Assembly: GCF_902779965.1 (NCBI RefSeq) | Contig: NZ_CACZDK010000003.1 | Coordinates: 62,001-126,000 of the forward strand | Length of the DNA stretch: 64,000 bases | Reading direction: 5' to 3' | Source of the DNA: Fibrobacter succinogenes | Lineage (GTDB): Bacteria > Fibrobacterota > Fibrobacteria > Fibrobacterales > Fibrobacteraceae | Position numbers and translations under genes: made by a program | In this document: one piece after another, positions 7,866-16,467 of the stretch | Position numbering within the stretch: the stretch's first letter is position 1 | How the letters are laid out: every line of letters begins with the position of its first letter | Notes under the pieces: model-generated | The model's input: the letters and a program-made list of their open reading frames with translations, nothing else | Told to the model about the DNA's origin: nothing | Databases searched by the model: none

Positions 7866-8692
7866 TTTGCACCTCCCACAACAGAAAGGCTTACCGGCAG
7901 GTTCACAATCTGAGGCGGCTTTTTCGCCTGCTTCACGTCAATCGCAAGCTTTACTGCAGCGCGTTCCTCCAGATTCAAGTTTTCATTCCATTCGTACACA
8001 ACATTACCGTTTTCGATTTTGCGTTCCAAGCGACCGTAAACAGAACCGTTTTCATCGACATAAACCATCCACTGGTTACCAATGCGAAGAATCGTAGCAT
8101 TCACGATTTCGCCATCCTTGCGAGTAAGCGGGCTATTGACAATCGAGACTTCGTCACCGAACTTGATTTCTTCATTCAGCAAGGACTTGAGGCGAGAAAA
8201 AGCTTCTTCTTCGGAAGCATTTCCGCTTTCGATTTCACGGGTGAGCGACTTGGCTCGATCCAGCCTGCTTTCGCGTTCCCATGGGAGCGTCTGTGCAATT
8301 TGCAACTCCAACTTTTTGCTGATTTTTGCAAGTTCCAAACGCAATGCACGACGCTTAGCCGACACATTTTCACTGCGATTTTTTGCACGAGCCTGCTTGT
8401 TGCGCTCTTGCTGGAGACTTGCTGCAGCCTTGCGTATTTTCGAATTCAAAGTATCAATTTCTGCACGACGACGTTCCGAATCCGCCTTATAGCGCTGTTC
8501 AAGTACCTTATGGCGCGAAACATCGGCACGTAGCATCGAATCCGTCGCTGAAATTTTTGCATTCAGCGATTGAATCTCAGAATTCAGCTTTTCCTTTTGC
8601 ATTTTCAAGTCGCGAATTTCGGACTCGTAATCGGCAAAAGCATTCACCGCCAAAAAGGCTGACATTAAAATAAAAATAAGTTTCTTTTTCAT
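7862..8692 (-). CDS. DUF3450 family periplasmic coiled-coil protein
   Basis: The protein has a signal peptide (MKKKLIFILMSAFLAVNAFA) followed by a long coiled coil (about 25-150: repeated LNSEIQSLNAKI, RRAEIDTLNSKI) and a C-terminal beta-rich part (INSPLTR-like segment, then WMVYVDENGSVYGRLE). DUF3450 proteins occur immediately before TtpC in TonB2 loci, as here. The gene overlaps the TtpC-like gene by four bases. Two starts are possible: GTG at 8698 or ATG at 8692; I prefer the ATG, with AGGTG just before it. The promoter-like motif at 8701-8752 ends only a few bases upstream, so the transcript would be nearly leaderless. Confidence 0.85.
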   Translation of the reverse strand: MKKKLIFILMSAFLAVNAFADYESEIRDLKMQKEKLNSEIQSLNAKISATDSMLRADVSRHKVLEQRYKADSERRRAEIDTLNSKIRKAAASLQQERNKQARAKNRSENVSAKRRALRLELAKISKKLELQIAQTLPWERESRLDRAKSLTREIESGNASEEEAFSRLKSLLNEEIKFGDEVSIVNSPLTRKDGEIVNATILRIGNQWMVYVDENGSVYGRLERKIENGNVVYEWNENLNLEERAAVKLAIDVKQAKKPPQIVNLPVSLSVVGGAK

Positions 8693-8700
8693 ATTCACCT

Positions 8701-8752
8701 ATGTAACACCTAAGCTTTTAAAATTTGTCACCACAAAATTGAAAAATTTAAC
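8701..8752 (-). promoter_or_regulatory. Conserved bipartite motif, probable ECF promoter (copy C)
   Basis: Minus strand: GGTGACAA, 14 bases, AGGTGTTACAT, preceded by an A/T tract (TTAAATTTTTCAATTTTGTG). Element spacing is identical to the copies at 13148, 16972 and 53083. It lies immediately upstream of the DUF3450 gene. Confidence 0.7.
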
Positions 8753-8773
8753 ATTCTTTTAAACAAGCATTTT

Positions 8774-10621
8774 TTAATACACAATATGAGCATCTACTTC
8801 TCTTGTATAAGCTTCAACCTTTATAGTCTGCAAACATTTTTTATCACCTTCATGTTTGTAACCTAAATCTTTGCAAACAGCATATTCTTCATTGCAAGGA
8901 TCTTCACACCATTTTTTGACTTCTTTTTCCCATATAGTCGATTTCAAACCGTCCACAACATAGCGGCTTACCATGGCAGGGCCACATTGCGGATACTTTT
9001 TGTAATTCCAATTGCGATCAGAACACCACAGCCACAAATATGAATTACAATCATTTGTAGACAAGCTATCCAAGCATCTAGCCTTTAAATTTGAACAATT
9101 CGCAATATCGTTGTTTTTAAAATTGCTGGCGACGCAATAGCGTTTTAGTCCATCGGCATAAGCCATTGATTTTTTTTCAGCGTTAATAGAATCCGGCAAA
9201 TACTTGCTCCATTTTTCGACCTCCCAATCGTCTTCGTTCGCTTGCATCATAGCCGCTTTTACACGAGATGGATAGCAAACTTCTTCGTCTCTGAGATCGT
9301 TGAGGTTGCTATTGCTATAATACGAATAAGCACCTTCATTCGCCAATTCCAAATCGCTAGAGGGGCTACGTCCAGCACAATAAACATCCAAATAAAGTCT
9401 ACATCCTTTTGAGTCCCAGCCCTTTGAATTATCGCCTTCTTCATTTTTACAATGTCTATTTGCAATGCGTGTCATACCCACCCAATTTTCAGAATTAACC
9501 TTCATATACACCCTTGTACGAGCCATTCCTGTAAATACACCCATACCATTTTCAATGTTAGATTCAGGGACAACGCGGGAATCCGAAACAGACTGTTTTA
9601 CCTTATTCACATAATCAATATAGTGTTCATCCGTCGAATAGAGGTCTACAGAAAATTCACCTATCGGAAGCATCATATTCGTCAAGTGAAGAGTATCCAA
9701 ATTTTTGATACCGCCCACTATGTAATTTGCAGAATATCCAAGGTTCTGCTGCGTTTCCAAAGGATCATGCATAGCTATTCCGCGGTAGCCATCTTCGTCT
9801 TCAGAGGTAAAGCCTTCAAACATTTTATTGACGGTCGTGTTCGTAGCCTCGCCATTCTTGGAACCGTAATTCATTATGGATAAAACGCCTCGAACAGAAT
9901 GGTCATAGTCTAACGCCGCCCTCACAAATTCCATATCCATCGGGTATTCCAAGAAATCCATTTCTACAACTTTGTCATCGCTATACTCCACCCATTCAAA
10001 ACTTCCATCTTGCTTGGGGATATTGAAGCCCTTGACTTTCACAGGGTTTGGAATTGTCGCCTTGGCCCGATACGTCGATTCCACATTATGGCCCGCGCTA
10101 TCCCATTCAAACGTAGCTTCAAGCGTGTACGTTTCGCCTTCGATGCCCGTATAGTCAGGCTTACACGTTACACCTCCGCCAACAATGTAAATGCAACGAG
10201 AAATTTTGTTAGACGATGGTAAAAAGCATCTTGGATTGTCTTGTGAAGATTCAAGACGAATAGTTTCATCTTCACCTGTACCAAATTCACCTCCAAAGCG
10301 ACCTTCCATAGTCACCTTGGCATTTTTATAAAATGCAAAGTTTTCCGCCATCGTTTCATCAAGTTCATAGACTTTCGAAAAACAAACTTCAGGCCTTTCA
10401 TCCGCGACAATGTAACCGTACGTATAAATGCCGGTATAGATATCACGTTCCTCGGGATAGTATTCCCACGGACCATGGAAATCGCAAGCTGCAAGGATAA
10501 GAGACGAGAGAATCCAGACGAAAGACGAGAGGAATCGCCTAGAAAATCCATTAGAAATTGCTTCGCCACTATCATGACTCGCAATGACGTTTATATTTTT
10601 ACGCTTCAAAAAAATATTCAT
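8774..10621 (-). CDS. Lipoprotein with DUF4249-like N-terminal part, partner of the TonB-dependent receptor
   Basis: Long lipoprotein of 615 residues. The lipobox LILAAC sits at about residues 41-46, after an unusually long leader whose first part is dispersed-repeat sequence. The next 170 residues follow the DUF4249 pattern (YTLEATFEWDSAG, then YRAKATIPNPV), a family that usually sits beside TonB-dependent receptors in Bacteroidota. The C-terminal 300 residues are cysteine-rich (CSNLKARCLDSLS, WCSDRNWNYKKYPQCGP) and not recognised. It follows the receptor gene by 22 bases, so it is probably a surface or periplasmic accessory of that receptor. The DUF4249 call is tentative. Confidence 0.7.
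   Translation of the reverse strand: MNIFLKRKNINVIASHDSGEAISNGFSRRFLSSFVWILSSLILAACDFHGPWEYYPEERDIYTGIYTYGYIVADERPEVCFSKVYELDETMAENFAFYKNAKVTMEGRFGGEFGTGEDETIRLESSQDNPRCFLPSSNKISRCIYIVGGGVTCKPDYTGIEGETYTLEATFEWDSAGHNVESTYRAKATIPNPVKVKGFNIPKQDGSFEWVEYSDDKVVEMDFLEYPMDMEFVRAALDYDHSVRGVLSIMNYGSKNGEATNTTVNKMFEGFTSEDEDGYRGIAMHDPLETQQNLGYSANYIVGGIKNLDTLHLTNMMLPIGEFSVDLYSTDEHYIDYVNKVKQSVSDSRVVPESNIENGMGVFTGMARTRVYMKVNSENWVGMTRIANRHCKNEEGDNSKGWDSKGCRLYLDVYCAGRSPSSDLELANEGAYSYYSNSNLNDLRDEEVCYPSRVKAAMMQANEDDWEVEKWSKYLPDSINAEKKSMAYADGLKRYCVASNFKNNDIANCSNLKARCLDSLSTNDCNSYLWLWCSDRNWNYKKYPQCGPAMVSRYVVDGLKSTIWEKEVKKWCEDPCNEEYAVCKDLGYKHEGDKKCLQTIKVEAYTREVDAHIVY
10498..10590 (-). repeat. Dispersed repeat inside the lipoprotein leader
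   Basis: Minus-strand CGTCATTGCGAGTCATGAT, GGCGAAGCAATTTC and a GACGAGAG-type tract, the same components as at 5351, 6130 and 7718. They are translated as residues about 12-42 of the lipoprotein (VIASHDSGEAISNGF...). Confidence 0.75.
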
Positions 10622-10643
10622 AACAAACTCTCTTAACTAGTAA

Positions 10644-13124
10644 CTAAAAGTAGTATTCATAATTCAGCATAATCGGTAAAAAGGGGAACTGAGAAATTTC
10701 TGTTTTCTTCGGAGGATTCTTACGCGTATCGTAGAAGGTATAGAACATGTTGTCGTGATTCGTCAAGTTGATAATCGTCCAACTAAAATTCCACTTGCCT
10801 TCACGACCAATATCTACAGCTTTCAAGTCAATACGGAAGTAATCCGTTTGGCGGCCCGCATTGCGGCTTCCTGGAAGAACAACGACTTCATCCGAATACC
10901 TCTGGTGCCCCATATCTTGCGAAATGTAATATCCTTTGTATTCACTGATCGGCATACCCGATGAATATTTTAATGCCAGCGACGAGCGGAAATAGCGACC
11001 TTTTTTCTTGTGTCTCCAAAGGGCTTCATCACCGCCCTTCCAGTTAATACCAAGATCCAGCTTTAATGCATACGGCTGGTGCCAACTCGGGAAATAAGCC
11101 TTAGTTCCATCATTTGTTTGCACAACGCTAAGACTTTGGCTCCAGTTGATTCCGCCAAACCACCAGCCTTTATCTTTGCGGAGTGAAAGTTCGTAACCAA
11201 GAGAATAACCTTCAGCCGTTCCAAAACCATCTGCAATCACAAAATCATCCGACGCCGTTTCTTCATTACTATCAAGAACCGTCTTAAACGTGTTCAAATT
11301 GTCTTGCGTCTTGTAATAAACGCCTGCTGTAAAATCATAGCCTTCAAAGAGATCGCGCTGGCTGTATTCTGCCGCAAATAGCCATGACGATGCCGGTTTT
11401 GTCCGTTTACCCTTTGTTGTTGTCGTTGCCGGGTAATAAAATTCGTTCAACGTTTCTTGGTCCGTATAGACAATTGAATTCATATACTGCAAGTAGTAGC
11501 CACCATAAAGTTCCAATGACTTGGTATCATCAAAATTGATGTTCAGCGATGCACGCGGTTCCACACCAAAATGCTTTGCTGCCGATTGATAATTGAAACG
11601 CAAACCGTATTGCAACAAGTAATCGGGATTTATTTTCCAAGCATCTTGCACATAAGCGACATGATGGAACGTTTTTTGAATATCCTTAATAGTCATCGAA
11701 GCCATCGCTTCCTGATAACGTTCATAGTCGTATTCCAGTTCGTAGCCCATCGTCATCGTATGGTTGTCGATACCGCGATAATTGAGCCACTGCTTACCCG
11801 CAAAGGTGTAAAGCAACATTTCAATGGACATGAGGTCGCTCACCTTCATCGTCTGGTAGAATTTACTGTACGCGAGTGTCGCATTGTAATCCCAATCGCC
11901 ATTGATGCGATGGTAAAATCCGAGCGGTATAGCCACGTTTCCCCAATCCATGTAAAGCGGGTCAAATTCCAAGCGGTCCTTGCCTATGTAATAGCTGAAC
12001 TTGAGGCGAGTATCTTTAGAGAAGTCAAACATAAACGTTCCCTGCAAGTCCGTAAATTCATAATCGAGATCCAGATCCAAAAGACCAATGGAATTGCACA
12101 AATCGAGAATGTAGCCGATGTAAGTTGTACGACCTGCAAACACCCAGCGAGCAGGGCCCTTATGCCCTTCGGTATGGAGTTGCGCTGCAAATGTACTGAT
12201 TTTGACGCTCGACTTGCTAAACCATTCTTCGACAGAATCCTGACCGCCCGCGCGACCATCCATTTTGAGCACAGAGCTTAAGCGGTTACCGTACTGCGCC
12301 GGGAATCCGCTCTTATAGAACTGCACATCGTCAATGCCTTCGACGAGGAACGTGCTGAAAAGCCCAAAGAAATGCACCGGAGAATAGACGACCGCGTTAT
12401 CGAACAAGAAGAGGTTCTGGTCAGCAGCGCCACCACGCACATAAATCTTGGAACTGAAATCGGAACTTGCAACAACACCCGGGAGCGCCTGAATGCTCTT
12501 AATCACGTCAGCTTCGGCAAGGCCCGGCATGCGCTTGATGGATTTTGCGCTCACCACGGATTCGCCTGGTTTACGCTTAGGACGGCGACGCAACTGCACC
12601 ACGACTTTTTTGAGTTCCGTAATTTTGGAATTCGTATTTCCCGCAGCCAGGAGCGCATCGACGTCGACACTTTTCGCGCTGTCCCGTGCAGATTCTACAT
12701 CGGGGCGTTGCGGGGTGTCCCCGCTAGAAGGGGTAGCGGGAGCCGCCTGCGCGGCGGACGCGAGGGGAGAGCCCTCCCCACCATTGTTTTCACTTGAGAC
12801 AACGCTTTCTGGACCAAGCGTCATGCTGAAGGTACTATCGCTACCGAGATAAAGCAACTCATAGCATTTTTCCTTTTCGGCACCCGCCGTATCGGAATTC
12901 GTGACGCACACATTCCAAAGCGTATCTTCCGGCAAAACAACGCTAAAAGGCGTCCCCACGGTCGTCTGCAGAGCCTCGCCCGTTTCAAGAATTTCGACAT
13001 TCAGCTTTTCGTGAGCTTCAAAAGACGCGTCTTGAACAATTCCATTAAAGACAATGCTATCGCGAGCCGCTGCAAATGCGACCGCAATTAAAATAGAAAC
13101 AACAATTCTCAGCATAAATTTCAT
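10644..13124 (-). CDS. TonB-dependent outer-membrane receptor
   Basis: An 826-residue receptor. Signal peptide 1-20; a small carboxypeptidase-regulatory-like domain (22-105); a low-complexity linker (110-165); a TonB plug domain (about 188-300: ADVIKSIQALPGVV, KIYVRGGAADQNLFLFD, FYKSGFPAQYGNRLSSVL); then a barrel to the C-terminal aromatic strand MLNYEYYF. Ligand cannot be told from sequence. Part of the linker (about residues 115-141, SPLASAAQAAPATPSSGDTP) is translated from a GC-rich repeat whose core also occurs at 59763-59794. It has its own promoter-like motif at 13148 and heads the TonB2-type gene set. Confidence 0.92.
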   Translation of the reverse strand: MKFMLRIVVSILIAVAFAAARDSIVFNGIVQDASFEAHEKLNVEILETGEALQTTVGTPFSVVLPEDTLWNVCVTNSDTAGAEKEKCYELLYLGSDSTFSMTLGPESVVSSENNGGEGSPLASAAQAAPATPSSGDTPQRPDVESARDSAKSVDVDALLAAGNTNSKITELKKVVVQLRRRPKRKPGESVVSAKSIKRMPGLAEADVIKSIQALPGVVASSDFSSKIYVRGGAADQNLFLFDNAVVYSPVHFFGLFSTFLVEGIDDVQFYKSGFPAQYGNRLSSVLKMDGRAGGQDSVEEWFSKSSVKISTFAAQLHTEGHKGPARWVFAGRTTYIGYILDLCNSIGLLDLDLDYEFTDLQGTFMFDFSKDTRLKFSYYIGKDRLEFDPLYMDWGNVAIPLGFYHRINGDWDYNATLAYSKFYQTMKVSDLMSIEMLLYTFAGKQWLNYRGIDNHTMTMGYELEYDYERYQEAMASMTIKDIQKTFHHVAYVQDAWKINPDYLLQYGLRFNYQSAAKHFGVEPRASLNINFDDTKSLELYGGYYLQYMNSIVYTDQETLNEFYYPATTTTKGKRTKPASSWLFAAEYSQRDLFEGYDFTAGVYYKTQDNLNTFKTVLDSNEETASDDFVIADGFGTAEGYSLGYELSLRKDKGWWFGGINWSQSLSVVQTNDGTKAYFPSWHQPYALKLDLGINWKGGDEALWRHKKKGRYFRSSLALKYSSGMPISEYKGYYISQDMGHQRYSDEVVVLPGSRNAGRQTDYFRIDLKAVDIGREGKWNFSWTIINLTNHDNMFYTFYDTRKNPPKKTEISQFPFLPIMLNYEYYF
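12701..12780 (-). repeat. GC-rich repeat inside the receptor linker
   Basis: Minus strand contains CTTCTAGCGGGGACACCCCG continuing CAACGCCCCG. The same core is at 59763-59794 in non-coding DNA. Here it is in frame with the receptor, between the N-terminal domain and the plug. Confidence 0.75.
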
Positions 13125-13147
13125 TACGTTCTCAATTCCTTACCCCT

Positions 13148-13199
13148 ATGAAACACCTTAAGGTACAAAAAGTGTTACCACATAATTCAAAAATTTACC
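13148..13199 (-). promoter_or_regulatory. Conserved bipartite motif, probable ECF promoter (copy B)
   Basis: Minus strand: GGTAACAC, 14 bases, GGTGTTTCATA, preceded by AAATTTTTGAATTATGTG. It lies 24 bases upstream of the receptor ATG, with the same element spacing as the other three copies. Confidence 0.75.
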
Positions 13200-13254
13200 T
13201 TTTTTAGGTTGTTGAACATTTAATCGCAATCAAACATTTCACTCAAAGACATCA

Positions 13255-13295
13255 ATAAAAAAGAGAATCCAGTAAAAATCATGCACTGGATTCCC
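13255..13295 (-). terminator. Intrinsic terminator of the sigma/anti-sigma/caspase operon
   Basis: Minus-strand stem GAATCCAGT / ACTGGATTC with an 11-base loop, followed by TCTTTTTTA. It stands 50 bases after the caspase stop and separates that operon from the receptor transcription unit. Confidence 0.85.
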
Positions 13296-13345
13296 GAATT
13301 TGTATTATATAGACCTTAATGGCGCTAAGCAAACTTTTGTACTTC

Positions 13346-15619
13346 TTAGAATCTACCGAAGGTAAGCCCAGCGTAGAATCCTGGCCACCAGCGGCCTTTA
13401 TGGCTCTTGTAGCTCACGTCATCGTGGTAATCGCCCAGCGGCTTGAGGAAAAGCTTGTTCAAATAGCCTTCACTCGTCAAGTTCAGCGTACCGCCCACCG
13501 AGAGACCAAAGCCCGGAACAACCTGATAAACATAGCCTACGCGACCGCGATGGTGGTATCCAAACTTACAATCGCCTTCATCCACGCCAAATTTATCGTA
13601 AACGTTGAAGAAGGTGTATTCCAATTCCCAATGGCTACCGTACTTTCCGAACTGGGTGCCAACACCCACACCGTGTTCATAGAACTTTTCGAATTCCTTA
13701 AAGATGTGGCCTTTCTTGAAGAATGCCGCCCATTCAATGTTGGTATAGAAATAAGCCGTACCCAAATGAAGGGATCCACCGAGCGCCCCCATTTCGTTGA
13801 TGTAGGGAGTCGCACTCCACACGCCGTTTCCGACAATGTTAATGATGCCGATCGGGGACTTTTCGCAATGCGCACAGATATTGACAATACCCCACTGGCG
13901 GCCCTTTTCATTCGTAGCATAGTTGACAACGCCTACCTGCAAAAGTTCGTTGACATGAGTCGCGTTCACACCAGCAGCCACCTGAACACTAGATTTAGTC
14001 GCATAGTTGACACCTGCAACCACCTGCGTTTTTGTTGTTTGAGCAACATTCACGCCAGCCGTCACTTGCAAATCCGTAGTTTTCGCATAGTTGACACCCG
14101 CAGAGACCTGCAAACCATCAAGCGTGTCAACCGCCACGTTCACGATACCAATCTGCGCCCCCGAAGACTTTTCCTTCGCAACGTTCACAGCCGAGCTCAC
14201 TTGCGCACCATCAAACGAGCCTGCATAGTTTGCCACAGAGGAAAGTTGAGCGCCTTCAAAATGATCCTTAGCCAAATTCACAATCGTCGTTGCCTGCAAG
14301 CCATGCATTTCTTTTTGGGCAATGTTAGCAATCAAGCTCACTTGCGTACCCAACATGTAATCCTTCGTACGAGCGACGAACAAGCCCAACTGCAAGCCCT
14401 TACGCGGATCGCTATCCGTATTCACGAAGTTAAACGTCGTACGGAACTTACCGTTATGATCCAGGGAATCAAGCGAGCAAGCAATCGTATCGCCGCCTGG
14501 ACAACTTCTATTGCCGCCAATTTCGCCACGGAACACCGTCTGTTCGGCCATAACACTCTTGAAATTGCCAATGGAAAGCTTTTCGCGTTTGCCGTTCGAA
14601 AGCACAACCGTAGCTCCCATGTAATCCATATTCTGCTGCAGGTTCACCGTGTAATTCCCTGCAGGGAGCCCAAGGCTCATAGCATGTCCTTGTTTTTTGT
14701 TGAGTTCAGCCACGAGTTCACCAGCATTATCGCGAATGTACAGGCGTCCATATACACTTTCATCCAAGTCAAGCCCGGCACTTGTTGCACGCAAATCGGT
14801 CATCACCACGTCACCCGTACCGGCAAGATTCATGTCGCGGCTCGGATGCTGTGCGCCGCCCAGCGTTGTTTCCGTTTTCTGGAGCGTTTCGTTAAATGCA
14901 AACTGGTATGCTTCAGACAAAGTTACCTTGCCATCGCTACTCAAGTCACCAGCACCACGGAGCCCACTCACGAGGGAATGTGTAAAGAACGATCCCTTGA
15001 GTTTATCGCTTTCCTGGCTTGATTCATCTTGCGTGCTGCTTGTAATGAATGCATAACCCTTCATGTCACTGCTCTGGTCCACCATGAACGCAGGCACCGC
15101 CTTACCGCCCTTCACGCGGGTAATCGCGCCAGAACCACAAGCATCAATCACTGCAATTTTCACATCCGCCGAGAGTGCGTCAATGCGATTACGCAAATCC
15201 TTCCAAGCATAAGTTTCTTCGCCCAAGCGGAGGCCCTTTTCATCGGCATGGCCGCTGTAATAAACAAGCACTTCGTCGCGGCCGTTAGACGCCTTGTCTT
15301 GCAAAATCTTTGCATCCAGTTTAGAAAGTTCCTTCTGCAAAGCATTAACAGACGGTTCCTTCACAAGAATCACATTCTGCGGCAACACGCCACCCATTTC
15401 CTTGAGCACTTTTGCAAAAGAGCGAGCATCACTTTCTGCATAACGCAACATCGGGCGACCCTTACCACCATTATTTGCACTCACCGCAACCACATAACGG
15501 TTAATACGCCCAGATTCTGTCGCTGCATTGGCATTAGAAGCCAACAAAAGCAAAACAAAAAACAGCGCAAAAGACAAACCAGACAACACCCCAAAAGTCT
15601 TATTCGAAATCATAAACAT
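13346..15619 (-). CDS. Exported caspase-family (peptidase C14) protein with C-terminal surface-repeat domain
   Basis: A signal or anchor segment (about 8-32) is followed by a caspase-like domain (40-270) with the catalytic His in YYSGHADEKG (H124) and Cys in AVIDACGSGA (C161). The next 130 residues resemble PEGA-like beta structure (LYIRDNAGELVAELN). From about 400 to 600 come roughly ten short repeats of the form GxQVSAGVNYAKTT or GAQIGIVNVA, like LA_2272-type surface repeats; the end is probably barrel-like. Function is likely proteolysis in the periplasm or at the surface. Its start overlaps the anti-sigma-like stop by one base (TAATG), implying translational coupling. It could be the protease that senses or relays envelope signals for the sigma factor, but that is inference. 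Confidence 0.85.
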   Translation of the reverse strand: MFMISNKTFGVLSGLSFALFFVLLLLASNANAATESGRINRYVVAVSANNGGKGRPMLRYAESDARSFAKVLKEMGGVLPQNVILVKEPSVNALQKELSKLDAKILQDKASNGRDEVLVYYSGHADEKGLRLGEETYAWKDLRNRIDALSADVKIAVIDACGSGAITRVKGGKAVPAFMVDQSSDMKGYAFITSSTQDESSQESDKLKGSFFTHSLVSGLRGAGDLSSDGKVTLSEAYQFAFNETLQKTETTLGGAQHPSRDMNLAGTGDVVMTDLRATSAGLDLDESVYGRLYIRDNAGELVAELNKKQGHAMSLGLPAGNYTVNLQQNMDYMGATVVLSNGKREKLSIGNFKSVMAEQTVFRGEIGGNRSCPGGDTIACSLDSLDHNGKFRTTFNFVNTDSDPRKGLQLGLFVARTKDYMLGTQVSLIANIAQKEMHGLQATTIVNLAKDHFEGAQLSSVANYAGSFDGAQVSSAVNVAKEKSSGAQIGIVNVAVDTLDGLQVSAGVNYAKTTDLQVTAGVNVAQTTKTQVVAGVNYATKSSVQVAAGVNATHVNELLQVGVVNYATNEKGRQWGIVNICAHCEKSPIGIINIVGNGVWSATPYINEMGALGGSLHLGTAYFYTNIEWAAFFKKGHIFKEFEKFYEHGVGVGTQFGKYGSHWELEYTFFNVYDKFGVDEGDCKFGYHHRGRVGYVYQVVPGFGLSVGGTLNLTSEGYLNKLFLKPLGDYHDDVSYKSHKGRWWPGFYAGLTFGRF

Positions 15620-16467
15620 TATTTACCCGCCTTTTTGAGAGTAAAACCAATCACCTTCACGTCGCTTCTTTTAAGCAACTTATCAACATCACTTTCTTCA
15701 ACAGTAAATTCCTTTGGCGATGTCACAAAGAAGAACTTTTCAAAGTAAGGCGCATCGTCCAATTTGTATGCAAACGGGAGCGAATTCATTTTGCCGGGAG
15801 CAAGTTCAACAGCCTTTTCGCCATTGCCCATGTGGAGAGTCAACGCGCCATTTCCGTCCATGCTAAAAAGGAGACCAAAGCATTTTTCTGGAACGGAATA
15901 GCGCAATTGAATTTCATCACCTTCGCCAACAGAATCAAGATCGTTCAGTTGGACAATTCCCGCCGGAGTCTTTTTCCAAACTTCCATGCGGGCGTCCATG
16001 CCCTTGATTCGCGTATCCGACTGCGTTTCAGCAAGAGCGACCTGCGTGTTTTGCGGGCCACCAACAGCAGCAACATCGCTACCCACGCGTTCGTTCATCA
16101 CGGAAGTTTCGCGCTGAGCCATAAACGCCACCAAAGCAACCGCCAATACGAATACCGCAGCGGCCGCAAATTTCATGATACTAAAGCGCGGCGCATTTTT
16201 TTCGGCATTTCCGGCATTTTCCTTTGCGGTGCCAAGATTCGCGGCCACCGCAGTTTCTGTCACAGTTCCTGCATCCACCGCATCAATTTTTGCAGCCAGC
16301 ATTTCGAACGGCAACTTGTTCAAAATCGCCTTATTGTCTTCGCGGAGCATTTTCACGCGCTGAGCAAGCATTGCATCAGCCGCTTCGAGCTTGCGAATTT
16401 CATTCATTTCTTCTTCCGGCAAATCGCCAGTCAGGAATCGTTCTAATTTCCAATCGGGAATCATCAC
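15619..16467 (-). CDS. Single-pass membrane protein, probable anti-sigma factor
   Basis: The protein has 282 residues. The N-terminal 95 are cytoplasmic and acidic or helical (MIPDWKLERFLTGDLPEEEM resembles anti-sigma N-termini, but no zinc-binding HxxxCxxC is seen). A single membrane segment (about 98-117) precedes a periplasmic domain of DUF4384-like character (EGDEIQLRYSVPEKCFGLLF). It overlaps the ECF sigma gene by four bases (ATGA) and is followed by the caspase gene with a one-base overlap, so the three are co-transcribed and coupled. The anti-sigma role rests on position and topology rather than on a diagnostic domain. Confidence 0.75.
   Translation of the reverse strand: MMIPDWKLERFLTGDLPEEEMNEIRKLEAADAMLAQRVKMLREDNKAILNKLPFEMLAAKIDAVDAGTVTETAVAANLGTAKENAGNAEKNAPRFSIMKFAAAAVFVLAVALVAFMAQRETSVMNERVGSDVAAVGGPQNTQVALAETQSDTRIKGMDARMEVWKKTPAGIVQLNDLDSVGEGDEIQLRYSVPEKCFGLLFSMDGNGALTLHMGNGEKAVELAPGKMNSLPFAYKLDDAPYFEKFFFVTSPKEFTVEESDVDKLLKRSDVKVIGFTLKKAGK

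Noticed and set aside
13319-15022. 567-codon plus-strand frame opposite the caspase gene
   Set aside because: It is the antisense shadow of the caspase gene; no signal, domain or ribosome site, and the minus-strand frame has clear family motifs.
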